Origin: Saccharothrix sp. NRRL B-16348
GTDB lineage: Bacteria; Actinomycetota; Actinomycetes; Mycobacteriales; Pseudonocardiaceae
DNA length: 64,000 nucleotides
Reading direction: 5' to 3'
Assembly (NCBI RefSeq): GCF_001280085.1
Contig: NZ_LGED01000211.1
Span: 62,001-126,000 of the forward strand
Positions 16,527 through 24,548 of this stretch are shown here, piece by piece. The first letter of the stretch is position 1, and each line of letters starts with the position of its first letter. The notes beneath the pieces were generated by a model. That model made no database searches. It saw nothing but the letters and a program-made list of their open reading frames with translations, and was not told the DNA's origin. Made by a program: the position numbers and the translations under genes.

Positions 16527-17135
16527 GTGGACTCACTTCCCGTACCCCGCAGCGTCCTGCGGGTGGACATCGTCCGCTCCAGTTCCCGCGGACCCGATCG
16601 GCAGACCTTCCTGGACGCGCAGCTGAAGTCCGTCGTGGAGAGGGCGTCCGAAAGCGGGCTGCACCTGTTGTTCCCGAACGCCGCCATGCACACCCGTCCC
16701 GACGGTGACAGCATGACCCTGCTCATCGGGCCCGAGGTGCCGAAGGCGTGGCTGCTGGCGGACTTCGTGCTCCGCGAACTGGCCATCGCCCTGCACGACG
16801 TGAACCGCCGTGCCGACCCCGAGCACCGGCTCCAGGTGCGGGCGGCACTGGACCACGGCGAGATCACGGTCAACGCGCCGCACCTCGGCGGACCGGCCGT
16901 GGTCACCACGGCGAGGCTGGTCGACGCCGGACCGCTCCGGGAGTTCGTCGAGCGCCACCCCGCGCGGGATCTCGCCCTGATCATCTCCGACCGTTACTAC
17001 CAGGACGTGGTGACGAGCGGCGTCCGCGGCCTCGACCGGCTGGTGTTCGACCGGGTCGAGGTCGAGGTCAAGGACTTCCGCCAGGTCGGGTGGCTGTTCC
17101 AGCCCGACGTCAGTCCGGAGCGCCGGGTCGCCTGA
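16527..17135 (+). CDS. Degenerate class III nucleotide-cyclase-like protein
   Basis: The 202-residue protein resembles the small cyclase-homology domains common in actinobacteria. It has the first metal-type Asp (VDIVRSSS, Asp14), a GDS in the second metal position (about 60-62), the HGEITVNAPHLGGPAVVTTA segment that matches the HxGE...G..VN.A part of class III cyclases, and the LIISDRYYQDVV stretch. The Asn expected four residues before the transition-state Arg is Val (AVVTTARL), so catalysis is doubtful. It lacks membrane or sensor domains. GTG at 16527 has GGAG 6 bases upstream. The neighbouring Crp-like protein is the natural partner, as ligand source or through protein contact; both are inferences. 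Confidence 0.72.
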   Translation: MDSLPVPRSVLRVDIVRSSSRGPDRQTFLDAQLKSVVERASESGLHLLFPNAAMHTRPDGDSMTLLIGPEVPKAWLLADFVLRELAIALHDVNRRADPEHRLQVRAALDHGEITVNAPHLGGPAVVTTARLVDAGPLREFVERHPARDLALIISDRYYQDVVTSGVRGLDRLVFDRVEVEVKDFRQVGWLFQPDVSPERRVA

Positions 17136-17219
17136 CGGACCGGTGCCCGGTGTCGGTCGTCGGCAGGCATGGGCCTGACCTGCCGTTCCGTCGTGCTCAA
17201 GATCGGAAGTGGACTGGAC

Positions 17220-17236
17220 CATAACGTGGCGTTATG
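17220..17236. promoter_or_regulatory. Perfect 7-3-7 dyad upstream of the S1 protease
   Basis: CATAACG-TGG-CGTTATG is flanked by GGACTGG on both sides (tGGACTGGaC before, GACTGGACTGG after). It lies about 37 bases upstream of TAGCGT (17273-17278), a possible -10 box for the protease, so it is placed as an operator. Confidence 0.6.
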
Positions 17237-17329
17237 ACTGGACTGGCATATCCGCCGGACGTTTCCGCCGGCTAGCGTCGGGTGCACGGCCCCGCATCCC
17301 GTGTCACCACCCCTGCAAGGAGACAGCGG

Positions 17330-18646
17330 ATGACCCGACGTAGTGTCGCCGCGGTCGCCGTGGCGGTCCTGAGCGCTGCCGGATTGGCAGCTGCGCTGGC
17401 CACCACCGCGACCGCGGGTCCACCACCGCCCCAGCTCGCCGTTGACGGCGGCATGGTCGCCGCGATGGCGCGCGACCTCCATCTCACCCCCGACGAAGCC
17501 CGCGCCCGCATCGAGCGCGAAGCGGGCGCGGCGCGGACCGAGAGCACGCTCAAGGCACGGCTCGGCCCCGGTTTCGCGGGCGCCTGGCTGAACTCCGACG
17601 CCACCGAACTCGTCGTCGGCGTCACGGCCGCGTCGCAGATCCAGGCCGTCGAAGCGGCCGGCGCGCGGGCGGAGCTGGTGCCACGGTCCCTCGCCCAGCT
17701 CGACGCCCTCAAGGTGAAGCTCGACCGGAACGCGCGCAACGCGCCGCGGTCCGTGCCCGGCTGGTACGTCGACGCGCCCACCAACACCGTGGTCGTCCTC
17801 GCCCGCGACGTCGCCGCCGCGACCGCGTTCGCGCACGCCAGCGGCCTCACCACCACCGACGTCCGGATCGAGCCGTCCACCGAGGAGCCGCGCCCGCTGA
17901 TCGACGTGATCGGCGGCAACGCCTACTACATCGGCAGCGGCTCGCGGTGTTCGGTCGGGTTCGCGGTCAACGGCGGCTTCGTCACCGCAGGGCACTGCGG
18001 CCGGACGGGCGCGAGCACCACCCAGCCCAGCGGCACGTTCGCCGGCTCCAGCTTCCCCGGCAACGACTACGCCTGGGTCCGCACGGCCGCCGGCAACACC
18101 GGCCGCGCCCTCGTCAACCGCTACCCCGGCACGGTGCCGGTCGCCGGTTCCACCGAGGCGCCGGTGGGCGCCTCCGTCTGCCGCTCCGGCTCCACCACGG
18201 GCTGGCGCTGCGGCACCATCCAGCAGAAGAACACCTCCGTGACCTACCCCGAAGGCACGATCACCGGCCTGACCCGCACGAACGCCTGCGCCGAACCCGG
18301 CGACTCCGGCGGCTCGTGGCTGACCGGTGACCAGGCGCAGGGCGTCACCTCCGGTGGCTCCGGGAACTGCACGTCCGGCGGGACGATCTACTTCCAGCCG
18401 GTCAACGAGATCCTCCAGGTCTACGGCCTCCAGTTGATCGTCAGTGGCGGCACGCCAACCAGCACCACCTCGCCGACCACGACGACCTCCACGGACCCCG
18501 GCCAGACCACCTGGCAGCCAGGCGTCGCGTACGCGACCGGCTCCCTCGTGACGTACGACGGCGTCGGGTACAGGTGCTTGCAGGGGCACACGTCCCAACC
18601 AGGCTGGGATCCGCCGACGGTGCCCGCCTTGTGGGAGCGCGTGTGA
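17330..18646 (+). CDS. Secreted S1E (streptogrisin/alpha-lytic-type) serine protease with C-terminal chitin-binding-like domain
   Basis: The 438-residue preproprotein has a signal peptide (about 1-29, cleavage after ATATA-G), an alpha-lytic-type prodomain (about 35-195), the mature protease from about 200 (IGGNAYYIGSGSRCSVGF) with catalytic His in TAGHCG, Asp in NDYAWV and Ser in EPGDSGGSW, a Thr/Ser-rich linker (about 385-400) and a C-terminal CBM5/12-like module (WQPGVAYATGSLVTYDGVGY...WDPPTVPALWERV) expected to bind chitin or cellulose. It would be exported, self-process and degrade protein on polysaccharide surfaces. ATG at 17330 has AAGGAG 7 bases upstream. A palindrome upstream and a strong terminator downstream make it a single-gene unit. 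Confidence 0.94.
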   Translation: MTRRSVAAVAVAVLSAAGLAAALATTATAGPPPPQLAVDGGMVAAMARDLHLTPDEARARIEREAGAARTESTLKARLGPGFAGAWLNSDATELVVGVTAASQIQAVEAAGARAELVPRSLAQLDALKVKLDRNARNAPRSVPGWYVDAPTNTVVVLARDVAAATAFAHASGLTTTDVRIEPSTEEPRPLIDVIGGNAYYIGSGSRCSVGFAVNGGFVTAGHCGRTGASTTQPSGTFAGSSFPGNDYAWVRTAAGNTGRALVNRYPGTVPVAGSTEAPVGASVCRSGSTTGWRCGTIQQKNTSVTYPEGTITGLTRTNACAEPGDSGGSWLTGDQAQGVTSGGSGNCTSGGTIYFQPVNEILQVYGLQLIVSGGTPTSTTSPTTTTSTDPGQTTWQPGVAYATGSLVTYDGVGYRCLQGHTSQPGWDPPTVPALWERV

Positions 18647-18668
18647 GCTAGCGGCGAGCGCACGCGCG

Positions 18669-18699
18669 GGGTCCGGCTCGCACCCTGTGAGCCGGACCC
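18669..18699 (+). terminator. Hairpin terminator after the protease gene
   Basis: GGGTCCGGCTC pairs perfectly with GAGCCGGACCC (11 bp, 9-base loop), followed by TTCCCC. It lies 22 bases after the protease stop and 42 before the end of the convergent SDR gene. Confidence 0.75.
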
Positions 18700-18741
18700 T
18701 TCCCCTCGACGCCGTGCCGACCTACCGGTGTAGTAGTGCGG

Positions 18742-19449
18742 TCACAAGTGCGCTCCTCCGGTCGCATCGAGCCACGCCCCCGTCATCCACCGCGCCTTGT
18801 CCGATGCCACGAACGAGACCACATCGGCTATATCGCCGGCATAACCGATCCGGCCCAATGCCGAACGCGCCGCCATCGCCGCCTCCGCCGCCGGGTTCCC
18901 GCGCAGCCAGGACGCGTTCTGATCGGTGTCGACCACGCCCGGCGCGACGGTGTTCACCGTGATCCCGCGCGGCCCCAGGTGTTGGGCCAGGGTGCGCGTG
19001 AACGTGTCCAGCGCGCCCTTCGTCATCGAGTACGCGATGCCCACCGGCATGGCGATGCGCGTCGCCCCGGACGAGATGTTCACGATCCGCCCGCCGTCCC
19101 GCAGCAACGGAAGCGCGCGCTGCACCAGGAAGAACGGCGCCCGCACGTTCACCGCGAACACCTCGTCGAACGCCGCGGGCGTCACCTCCTCGATCGGTGC
19201 CGGCAGCCCGATCCCGGCGTTGTTCACCAGCACGTCCAACGGCGGCAGGGCGGCCACCAACTCGTCCAGCTCGGCGGGCAACGACGCCCGCACCGCGAAA
19301 GCCCCACCGCCGGCCTCCTCCACCACGGCCTCCGCCGCGTCGGCGTCCCGCGCGTAGTGCACGACCACCCGCATCCCGTCTGCCGCCAGCCGCAGTGCGA
19401 TCGCCCGCCCGATCCCACGACTCGCCCCGGTCACCAATGCCGTCTTCAC
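18742..19449 (-). CDS. Short-chain dehydrogenase/reductase (FabG-like)
   Basis: The 235-residue oxidoreductase has the NAD(P)-binding motif TGASRGIG (about 7-14), NNAG (about 78-81), catalytic Ser in NISSGATRI, and YSMTK with the catalytic Tyr and Lys. The product class is a 3-ketoacyl-ACP reductase-type SDR; the substrate is unknown. GTG at 19449 has GGAGCG just upstream. It is divergent from a TetR gene, with an inverted operator between them, a layout in which the TetR protein typically represses the enzyme and senses its substrate. Confidence 0.92.
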   Translation of the reverse strand: MKTALVTGASRGIGRAIALRLAADGMRVVVHYARDADAAEAVVEEAGGGAFAVRASLPAELDELVAALPPLDVLVNNAGIGLPAPIEEVTPAAFDEVFAVNVRAPFFLVQRALPLLRDGGRIVNISSGATRIAMPVGIAYSMTKGALDTFTRTLAQHLGPRGITVNTVAPGVVDTDQNASWLRGNPAAEAAMAARSALGRIGYAGDIADVVSFVASDKARWMTGAWLDATGGAHL

Positions 19450-19462
19450 CAGCGCTCCAATC

Positions 19463-19505
19463 TGTAACGACCACTACACAAGCGCGAACTGTAGCGGACG
19501 TTATA
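19463..19505. promoter_or_regulatory. Inverted operator pair between the SDR and TetR genes
   Basis: TGTAACGACCACTACA (19463-19478) and TGTAGCGGACGTTATA (19490-19505) are inverted copies matching at 13 of 16 positions, separated by 11 bases. Each arm is itself framed by TGTA...TACA/TATA. The right arm overlaps the TetR -10 box, so binding would block both promoters. Confidence 0.75.
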
Positions 19506-19509
19506 AAAT
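19504..19509 (+). promoter_or_regulatory. Candidate leaderless -10 box of the TetR gene
   Basis: TAAAAT ends 7 bases before ATG 19517, which decides that start over the upstream ATG at 19508. Confidence 0.5.
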
Positions 19510-19516
19510 GAGCGCC

Positions 19517-20077
19517 ATGGTGGGGCGCAAACGCGGGTTCGACCGGGACGACGTGCTGGACCAGGTCACGCGCGCCTTCTGGCGCGACGGCTACCAAGCG
19601 ACCTCCGTCGCCGACCTGACCGCGACCACCGGGGTCAACCCGCCGAGCCTCTACGCCGCGTTCGGCGACAAGCGGGCCCTCTTCACCGAAGCCGTCGCCC
19701 GCTACCAGCAGACCTACGGCGCGTTCACCGCGCGAGCCCTCGACGAGGAACCCACCGCGCGCCAGGCCGTCGAGCGGATCCTCACCGAAGCCGCCGTCGA
19801 GTACACGACCCCCGACCGGCCCAAGGGCTGCCTGGTGCTCAGCGCCCCCGAGCTGGACGGCCTGCGTGACCAGGCCAGACAGGCCGTCGAGAACAAGATC
19901 CGGCACGACGTCGCGACCGGCGCGCTCCCCGCGGGCACGGACGCGCACCGCCTCGCCGTGTTCGTCGCCGCCACCGTCCGGGGCATGTCGTCGCTGGCCC
20001 GGGACGGCGCCACGCGGGCTGAACTGCACGATGTTGCCCGGACGGCGCTGTCGGTGTGGCCCGCACCCGTACCCTGA
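19517..20077 (+). CDS. TetR/AcrR-family transcriptional regulator
   Basis: The 186-residue repressor has an N-terminal helix-turn-helix (GYQATSVADLTATTGVNPPS then LYAAFGDKRALF) and a variable ligand domain with GCLVLSAPELDGLRDQA. It begins MVGRKRGFDRDDVL, typical of the family. ATG at 19517 is preferred to 19508 because the TAAAAT box sits 7 bases upstream, as in other leaderless genes here. It is divergent from the SDR gene and shares the 43-base operator, so it probably autoregulates and controls the SDR. It is followed 19 bases later by the kinase gene. Confidence 0.9.
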   Translation: MVGRKRGFDRDDVLDQVTRAFWRDGYQATSVADLTATTGVNPPSLYAAFGDKRALFTEAVARYQQTYGAFTARALDEEPTARQAVERILTEAAVEYTTPDRPKGCLVLSAPELDGLRDQARQAVENKIRHDVATGALPAGTDAHRLAVFVAATVRGMSSLARDGATRAELHDVARTALSVWPAPVP

Positions 20078-20096
20078 GAGGCGACGAGAAGGGGTG

Positions 20097-22016
20097 GTGC
20101 GGGTCGTGGAGCTGGCCGAGTCGCTGCTGGCGTGGCTGCACGGCTGGTCCGGTGTGCCCCTCTGCCCCGGCGACTGGGCCTGGACCGTCACCGCGTTCGG
20201 CGCCCTGATCGGCGTGCTGCCGACGATCGCCGCGCTGCTGTCGATCACCGTCCGCCGCGTCGTCGGCAACTCCTACGGCCCGTTCACCGGCGCGATCTTC
20301 GCGGTGCTCGGCGTGGTCAGCACGCTGGTGCTGCCGTGGGTGGCGTTCTCGGCCGCCTACAAGCTGCTGCGCACCCGCGCGCTGCCGGGCATGGAGACGC
20401 TGGACGAGTCGCCGTGCCTGGCGTTGAGCCAGTACGACTACCTGGTCACCTCGGGCTCGTTCGTCACCGCGATCTCCGGCAGCGCCGGGGTGGCGGAGGT
20501 GATCGCGGCCGGCGCCGCGGCGCTGCTCGCGCTGCTGTGCCTGCTGTTCGTGATGCTCCAGGCGGGCTCGGCGTTCCGGCTCGGCCCGAGCTGGCCGCGC
20601 CGGGTGTTCTGGCCGCCGTTCCTGGTCCTGCTGCTGGCGACGTCCGCGCTGCCGGTCGCGTTCGTGGGCCACCTGCTGCTCGGGTTCTTCCCGATCGCGG
20701 TGTTGGGCTCCCTCGTCGTGCGGGTTTTCGGGTTGACTACCGCCATGCTGAACCGCCCCGGTCGCGATCGCGGGAACCCGAGCCCGCAACCCGCGGTGTC
20801 GAGAACGCCACCGCCCTCGCCGTCGCAGCAGCCGCACCAGTCGCTGCCGCAGTCGTCCCAGCAGCAGCCGCCACCGCACCAGCCGCACAAGCCGCCGCCC
20901 TACAAGGTGGAGAAGCCGCCGCCCTACCAGCCCGCGCAGATCCCGCCGTACCAGCCGGTGCCGCCCTACCGGCCGACGCCGCCCGCCCGGCACTACCCGC
21001 CGACGCGGGTCGCCGACGTGCCCGTCGAGTCGCCGAGGCCGACCAGGCCCGAGCAGCCGGCGCCGTTGGCCGACACGCCCGGCCCGCTGCCGTTCGGCCC
21101 GGGCAGCGGCGGCTCCAGCGCGCCGACGCCCGCGCCCGACTCCGGCAAGGTCTGGAACCCGGCGGGCGGTCGGTTCCGGCGGATCCGCCAGCTCGGCCGC
21201 GGCGGGTTCGGCACGGTGTGGCTGGCCGTGGACGAGCAGTTGGCGCGCACGGTCGCGGTGAAGCTCGCGCACGCGCCCGACAACGACACCGAGCAGCGCA
21301 TGCTGCGTGAAGCGCGCGCTCTGGCGGCCGTGCGCCACCCGAACTGCGTGCGCGTGTTCGACATCGTGCAGGACCCGGACGGCCTGGCCATCGTCATGGA
21401 GTACATCGACGGCCAACCGCTGTCCGACGTCGTGCTCACCAGCGGTCTGCTCGCCGACACGCTCGCCGCCCGGCTCTGGGTGAACATGGCGGACGCGCTG
21501 GCCGCCGCGCACGAGCAGGGCGTGCTGCACCGGGACGTGAAGCCGTCCAACGTCATCGTGGACACCCAGGGCACCGCGCACCTGATCGACTTCGGCATCG
21601 CCCGGTCGAAGGGCGACAGCACGCTCACCGCCACCGGGATGATGGTCGGCACGCCCGACTTCCTGGCGCCGGAGACCGCCCGCGGCGAGGCCGCGAGCCC
21701 CGCGTCGGACGCCTGGCAGCTGGCCGCGACGGTCAGCTACGCGCTCACCGGCCACCCGCCGCGCGGCTCGCGGGAGAACCCGATCTCGTCGCTGATGGCC
21801 GCCGCGCAGGGCGAACCGTGCGTGAAGCTGCCCCAGCACAGCGCCCACGCCCGGCTGCTCACCAGCGCGTTGGACGCCGACCCGGCCAAGCGGCCCGCGC
21901 TGGCCGCGATCCGCACCGAGCTGAGCACGTGGCTCTCGCAGGCGGGGTTGAGCAAGGAAGGCCCGGTCACGAGGATGATCGACCGGCCGGAACCGCCGAC
22001 CCGACCCGTGCGCTGA
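20097..22016 (+). CDS. Serine/threonine protein kinase with N-terminal membrane domain and C-terminal kinase
   Basis: The 639-residue protein has about five transmembrane helices in its first 210 residues (for example TAFGALIGVLPTIAALLSI, LLALLCLLFVMLQAG, FLVLLLATSALPVAF), a long Pro/Gln-rich linker (about 220-350), and a Hanks-type kinase at about 360-620 with LGRGGFGTVWLA, catalytic VAVK, HRDVKPSN, DFGIAR and APET. All key residues are present. Usual actinobacterial kinases carry the kinase first and a sensor outside; here the order is reversed and no external sensor is seen. A TACCCT box at 20070-20075 and GAGAAGGGG support a local promoter. The start is GTG at 20097, with GTG 20094 or 20106 possible. 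Its 3' end overlaps the convergent permease by 50 bases. Confidence 0.9.
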   Translation: MRVVELAESLLAWLHGWSGVPLCPGDWAWTVTAFGALIGVLPTIAALLSITVRRVVGNSYGPFTGAIFAVLGVVSTLVLPWVAFSAAYKLLRTRALPGMETLDESPCLALSQYDYLVTSGSFVTAISGSAGVAEVIAAGAAALLALLCLLFVMLQAGSAFRLGPSWPRRVFWPPFLVLLLATSALPVAFVGHLLLGFFPIAVLGSLVVRVFGLTTAMLNRPGRDRGNPSPQPAVSRTPPPSPSQQPHQSLPQSSQQQPPPHQPHKPPPYKVEKPPPYQPAQIPPYQPVPPYRPTPPARHYPPTRVADVPVESPRPTRPEQPAPLADTPGPLPFGPGSGGSSAPTPAPDSGKVWNPAGGRFRRIRQLGRGGFGTVWLAVDEQLARTVAVKLAHAPDNDTEQRMLREARALAAVRHPNCVRVFDIVQDPDGLAIVMEYIDGQPLSDVVLTSGLLADTLAARLWVNMADALAAAHEQGVLHRDVKPSNVIVDTQGTAHLIDFGIARSKGDSTLTATGMMVGTPDFLAPETARGEAASPASDAWQLAATVSYALTGHPPRGSRENPISSLMAAAQGEPCVKLPQHSAHARLLTSALDADPAKRPALAAIRTELSTWLSQAGLSKEGPVTRMIDRPEPPTRPVR

Positions 22017-23100
22017 CCAGCGCCGCGACCCCGATCACCAGTGGCACGGCCAGCAGCACGCCCGAGAACGCCAGCACCAGCGACGTGCAGCCGAGGGCGA
22101 ACGCGGCCGTGCGGCTGCGGAGGAGCTTGACGGCGGCGGCCAGTCCCGCCGCCGTCACCGCCGCCAACGTGGTCGACGCGACGCGCATCAAGGTGTCCAG
22201 CTCGACGTGCAGGCGCAGCGTGACGGCCGTGACCAGCGCGCACAGCACCAGCAAGCCGGTCAGGCCGTGCCGTCCGCCCAGGCGTGCGCCGCCCGCCAGG
22301 TAGGTGTTGATCGCGCCGAACGTCAGCAGCGTCGCGGCCACCGCCGTGACCAGCCGGGCGGACGGGCCGAACACGCGCTCCAGCAGGTCGGCGAGCGGGA
22401 CGTCGCTCGTCGTGCCCGCCGTCGTGACCGCCAGACCGAGGTACAGCACCGCGACGACGGCCAGCGTCCGCCACGTCGCCCGGCGGACGTCGCCGAACTC
22501 GTCGGCGAGGTTGCTCGCCGCCTCCCAGCCGGAGAACGCGAAGAACAGCACCACGGCGGCGTGCCCGACGGCGAGCCACCCGTGCGGCGCGAACGGCTCG
22601 AAGTCGTCTCGCGCCACGTTCGGCGCGTTGCCCGCGATCGCCACGGCCAGGAGCACCGCCAGCAGCCCGACCAGCAGCACCTGGGCGACCGCGGACACCC
22701 GCAGCCCCGCGTAGTTGGCGGCGAACGCGGCGGCCAGCAGCACGACCCCGATCACCACGGGGTCCCCGCCACCGAGCGCGTAGGCGATGTACCGACCGCC
22801 GACCAGCGCACCGCCGAGCACCCCGAACGGCACCCCGACCAGGTAGAACCACCACGCGACCGGCCGTGCCGCGCGGCTGCCGAACGCGGTGCGCACGAAC
22901 CCGACCACCCCGCCGCGGTGCCGTTCACCGAGCCGGGCGAACGACACCGCGATCGGGACGCTCAACACCAGCAACGCGGCCCACGCCAGCACGGACGCGG
23001 GCCCGGCGGCGTCGTTGGCCAGGGCGGGCAGCACCAGCACGCCGGGACCGAGCACCGCGCCGACGTACATCGCGGTGAGCCTCATGCCGTCGAGCCTCAC
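21967..23100 (-). CDS. APC-superfamily amino acid permease (YjeH-like exporter)
   Basis: The 377-residue protein has 11-12 hydrophobic helices and the APC-start pattern YVGAVLGPGVLVLPALAN (about 12-29), then FFAFSGWEAASNLADEF in the middle helix. This resembles E. coli YjeH, an exporter of methionine and branched-chain amino acids. Direction and substrate are inferred. GTG at 23100 overlaps the stop of the DUF2000 gene by 4 bases (GTGA), so the two are translated together. The divergent Lrp-type regulator fits control by an amino acid. Confidence 0.88.
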   Translation of the reverse strand: MRLDGMRLTAMYVGAVLGPGVLVLPALANDAAGPASVLAWAALLVLSVPIAVSFARLGERHRGGVVGFVRTAFGSRAARPVAWWFYLVGVPFGVLGGALVGGRYIAYALGGGDPVVIGVVLLAAAFAANYAGLRVSAVAQVLLVGLLAVLLAVAIAGNAPNVARDDFEPFAPHGWLAVGHAAVVLFFAFSGWEAASNLADEFGDVRRATWRTLAVVAVLYLGLAVTTAGTTSDVPLADLLERVFGPSARLVTAVAATLLTFGAINTYLAGGARLGGRHGLTGLLVLCALVTAVTLRLHVELDTLMRVASTTLAAVTAAGLAAAVKLLRSRTAAFALGCTSLVLAFSGVLLAVPLVIGVAALVSARVGSAVPAGRSSS

Positions 23101-23489
23101 GACATCAACGGGAGCTTGCGGGTCAACCGGGTGACCTCCGCGCGCGGGCCGTAGAGGGCGACGGCGACGAACTCCGGGTCCTCGGCGAGGGCGAGGGCTT
23201 CCAGGTACTCGGGGTAGGCGCGGGAGCGGCGGGCGACCTCGGTGAAGCCGATCTTCAGCACGCCGTCGGCGCGGTGCAGGGCCTTGAGGTGGTCCGCGGA
23301 CGTGGTCAGCACCGGCACCGGGTGGGTGTTCAGGCCGAGGTGGAGGGTGCCGTCGGCGTCCTTGGCGTCCTCGCCGAGCAGGTCGGGCAGGCGGGCGCCG
23401 AGGGTGAGGCCGAGGACGACGGCGGCGTTGGCGGCGAGGTTGGGCGGCAGGTCGTCACGCAGGATCAACGCGAGTTTGGTGGGCAGCAC
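23097..23489 (-). CDS. DUF2000-family protein
   Basis: The 130-residue cytosolic protein has the DUF2000 layout: KLALILRDDLPPNLAANAAV at the start, a central HPVPVLTTSADHLKAL strand-turn-helix, and the end motif VALYGPRAEVTRLTRKLPL. Members are small alpha/beta proteins without an assigned reaction. GTG at 23489. It is the first gene of a two-gene operon with an amino acid exporter and is divergent from an Lrp-type regulator, which suggests a role linked to amino acid export or handling; that link is contextual only. Confidence 0.82.
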   Translation of the reverse strand: MLPTKLALILRDDLPPNLAANAAVVLGLTLGARLPDLLGEDAKDADGTLHLGLNTHPVPVLTTSADHLKALHRADGVLKIGFTEVARRSRAYPEYLEALALAEDPEFVAVALYGPRAEVTRLTRKLPLMS

Positions 23490-23555
23490 GTTCCGGTCCG
23501 TTCGTTCGGTGGATTGGACTCAGAATTACCCACCTGAACGGCCTGATCCAGCGTC

Positions 23556-23572
23556 GCCGAACTTCGTTCGGC
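23556..23572. promoter_or_regulatory. Perfect 7-3-7 dyad in the Lrp/DUF2000 intergenic region
   Basis: GCCGAAC-TTC-GTTCGGC lies 22 bases upstream of the Lrp start and between the two divergent genes. It could be the Lrp-type operator. CATGAT (23583-23588) would be a weak -10 for lrp. Confidence 0.6.
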
Positions 23573-23593
23573 AGGGTTTGGCATGATCGGGAC

Positions 23594-24052
23594 GTGGACG
23601 AACTTGATTCGGCGATCATCAGGAATCTGCAACTGGATGCGCGGCTGACCAACCGCGAACTGGCCCGGCGCCTCGGCGTCGCGCCGTCGACGTGCCTGGA
23701 ACGCGTGCGCGCGCTACGCGAACGCGGCGTGATCCGGGGCTACCACGCGGACGTCGACCTGAGCGCCCTCAACCGCCCCGTCCAAGCCTTCGTCGCCGCC
23801 CGCCTGCGCCCGATGAGCCGTGCCGTGATCGCCAACTTCAAAGCGGCGATCGGCGCCCTGCCCGAGGTGACCGCGATGTACGTCGTGGCGGGCGACGACG
23901 ACTTCCTCATCCACCTCGCCGTGCCCGACCTGGAACACCTGCACGCGTTCCTCATCGACCGCCTGAGCGAACGCCGCGAAGTCATCAGCTTCCGCAGCTC
24001 GGTGATCTACGAGAGCATCCGCAACCCGGTGCTCACCGAACTGCCGCACTGA
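23594..24052 (+). CDS. Lrp/AsnC-family transcriptional regulator
   Basis: The 152-residue protein has the N-terminal helix-turn-helix (LDSAIIRNLQLDARLTNREL, LGVAPSTCLERVRALRERGV) and the C-terminal RAM ligand domain with VTAMYVVAGDDDFLIHLAV. Lrp proteins form octamers that bind amino acids. GTG at 23594 has no Shine-Dalgarno. It is divergent from DUF2000-permease, and by analogy with other Lrp/exporter pairs (for example C. glutamicum Lrp-BrnFE) it probably activates amino acid export. The ORF end overlaps the convergent hypothetical gene by 20 bases. Confidence 0.93.
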   Translation: MDELDSAIIRNLQLDARLTNRELARRLGVAPSTCLERVRALRERGVIRGYHADVDLSALNRPVQAFVAARLRPMSRAVIANFKAAIGALPEVTAMYVVAGDDDFLIHLAVPDLEHLHAFLIDRLSERREVISFRSSVIYESIRNPVLTELPH

Positions 24053-24431
24053 ACACGTAGGTGGCTAGGACGACCCCGGCCGTGGCTTCCCGGGTGCCGT
24101 TCGTGTACCAGCGTTCGGTGGTGGTCGTGGTGGTCGGGATGAACGTCGTCGAGATCGCCTCGAACTTCCAGCCCTCGGCCACGACCTCGTTCAAGATCTG
24201 CGTGTGGTCGTTGCTGCGCCGCTGGACCGTGGCGGCGCCGAGGCTCGAACGCGCCGACGTGCTCTCCAGGTCGATCGAGATCTGGAAGAGCTGCGCTCCT
24301 TCCTCCTTCGCCGTCCGCGCCTGCCCCGCCGGTGAGGCCGCGAAGCGGGCCGCGTCCTGCCGGGCTTTCGCCACGGCGGCGGCTGCCGATTTCGCGGCCA
24401 ATTCCTCGGGCGTCTTGTTGAACAGTCCCAT
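24033..24431 (-). CDS. Hypothetical protein, DUF4177-like size and layout
   Basis: The 132-residue protein starts MGLFNKTPEELAAKSAAA, has an Ala-rich helix (about 10-45) and a beta-rich C-terminal half (QLFQISIDLES, LNEVVAEGWKFEAISTTFIP, then a Thr run TTTTTTERW, ending VVLATYVFSAAVR). There is no signal peptide. The WKFEAISTTFI part recalls small DUF4177-type domains, but I cannot assign it. ATG at 24431 has GGGGG about 4 bases upstream. It overlaps the 3' end of the lrp gene by 20 bases, tail to tail. Confidence 0.68.
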   Translation of the reverse strand: MGLFNKTPEELAAKSAAAAVAKARQDAARFAASPAGQARTAKEEGAQLFQISIDLESTSARSSLGAATVQRRSNDHTQILNEVVAEGWKFEAISTTFIPTTTTTTERWYTNGTREATAGVVLATYVFSAAVR

Positions 24432-24548
24432 CGAACCCCCACGGCTATCCAGGCGAACCGGGTCGGAGAGGTGTTCTCCGCCGTTCACCTGTCATCCCCG
24501 TCGTGGTGCTGTCCGTTACCGCGGGTCAGTTCCGGGACGGCCCGGACA

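Noticed and set aside
16527..17135. Pycsar-type antiphage cyclase
   Set aside because: The neighbour is a DNA-binding Crp-type protein, not a TIR or membrane effector, and the catalytic Asn is missing.
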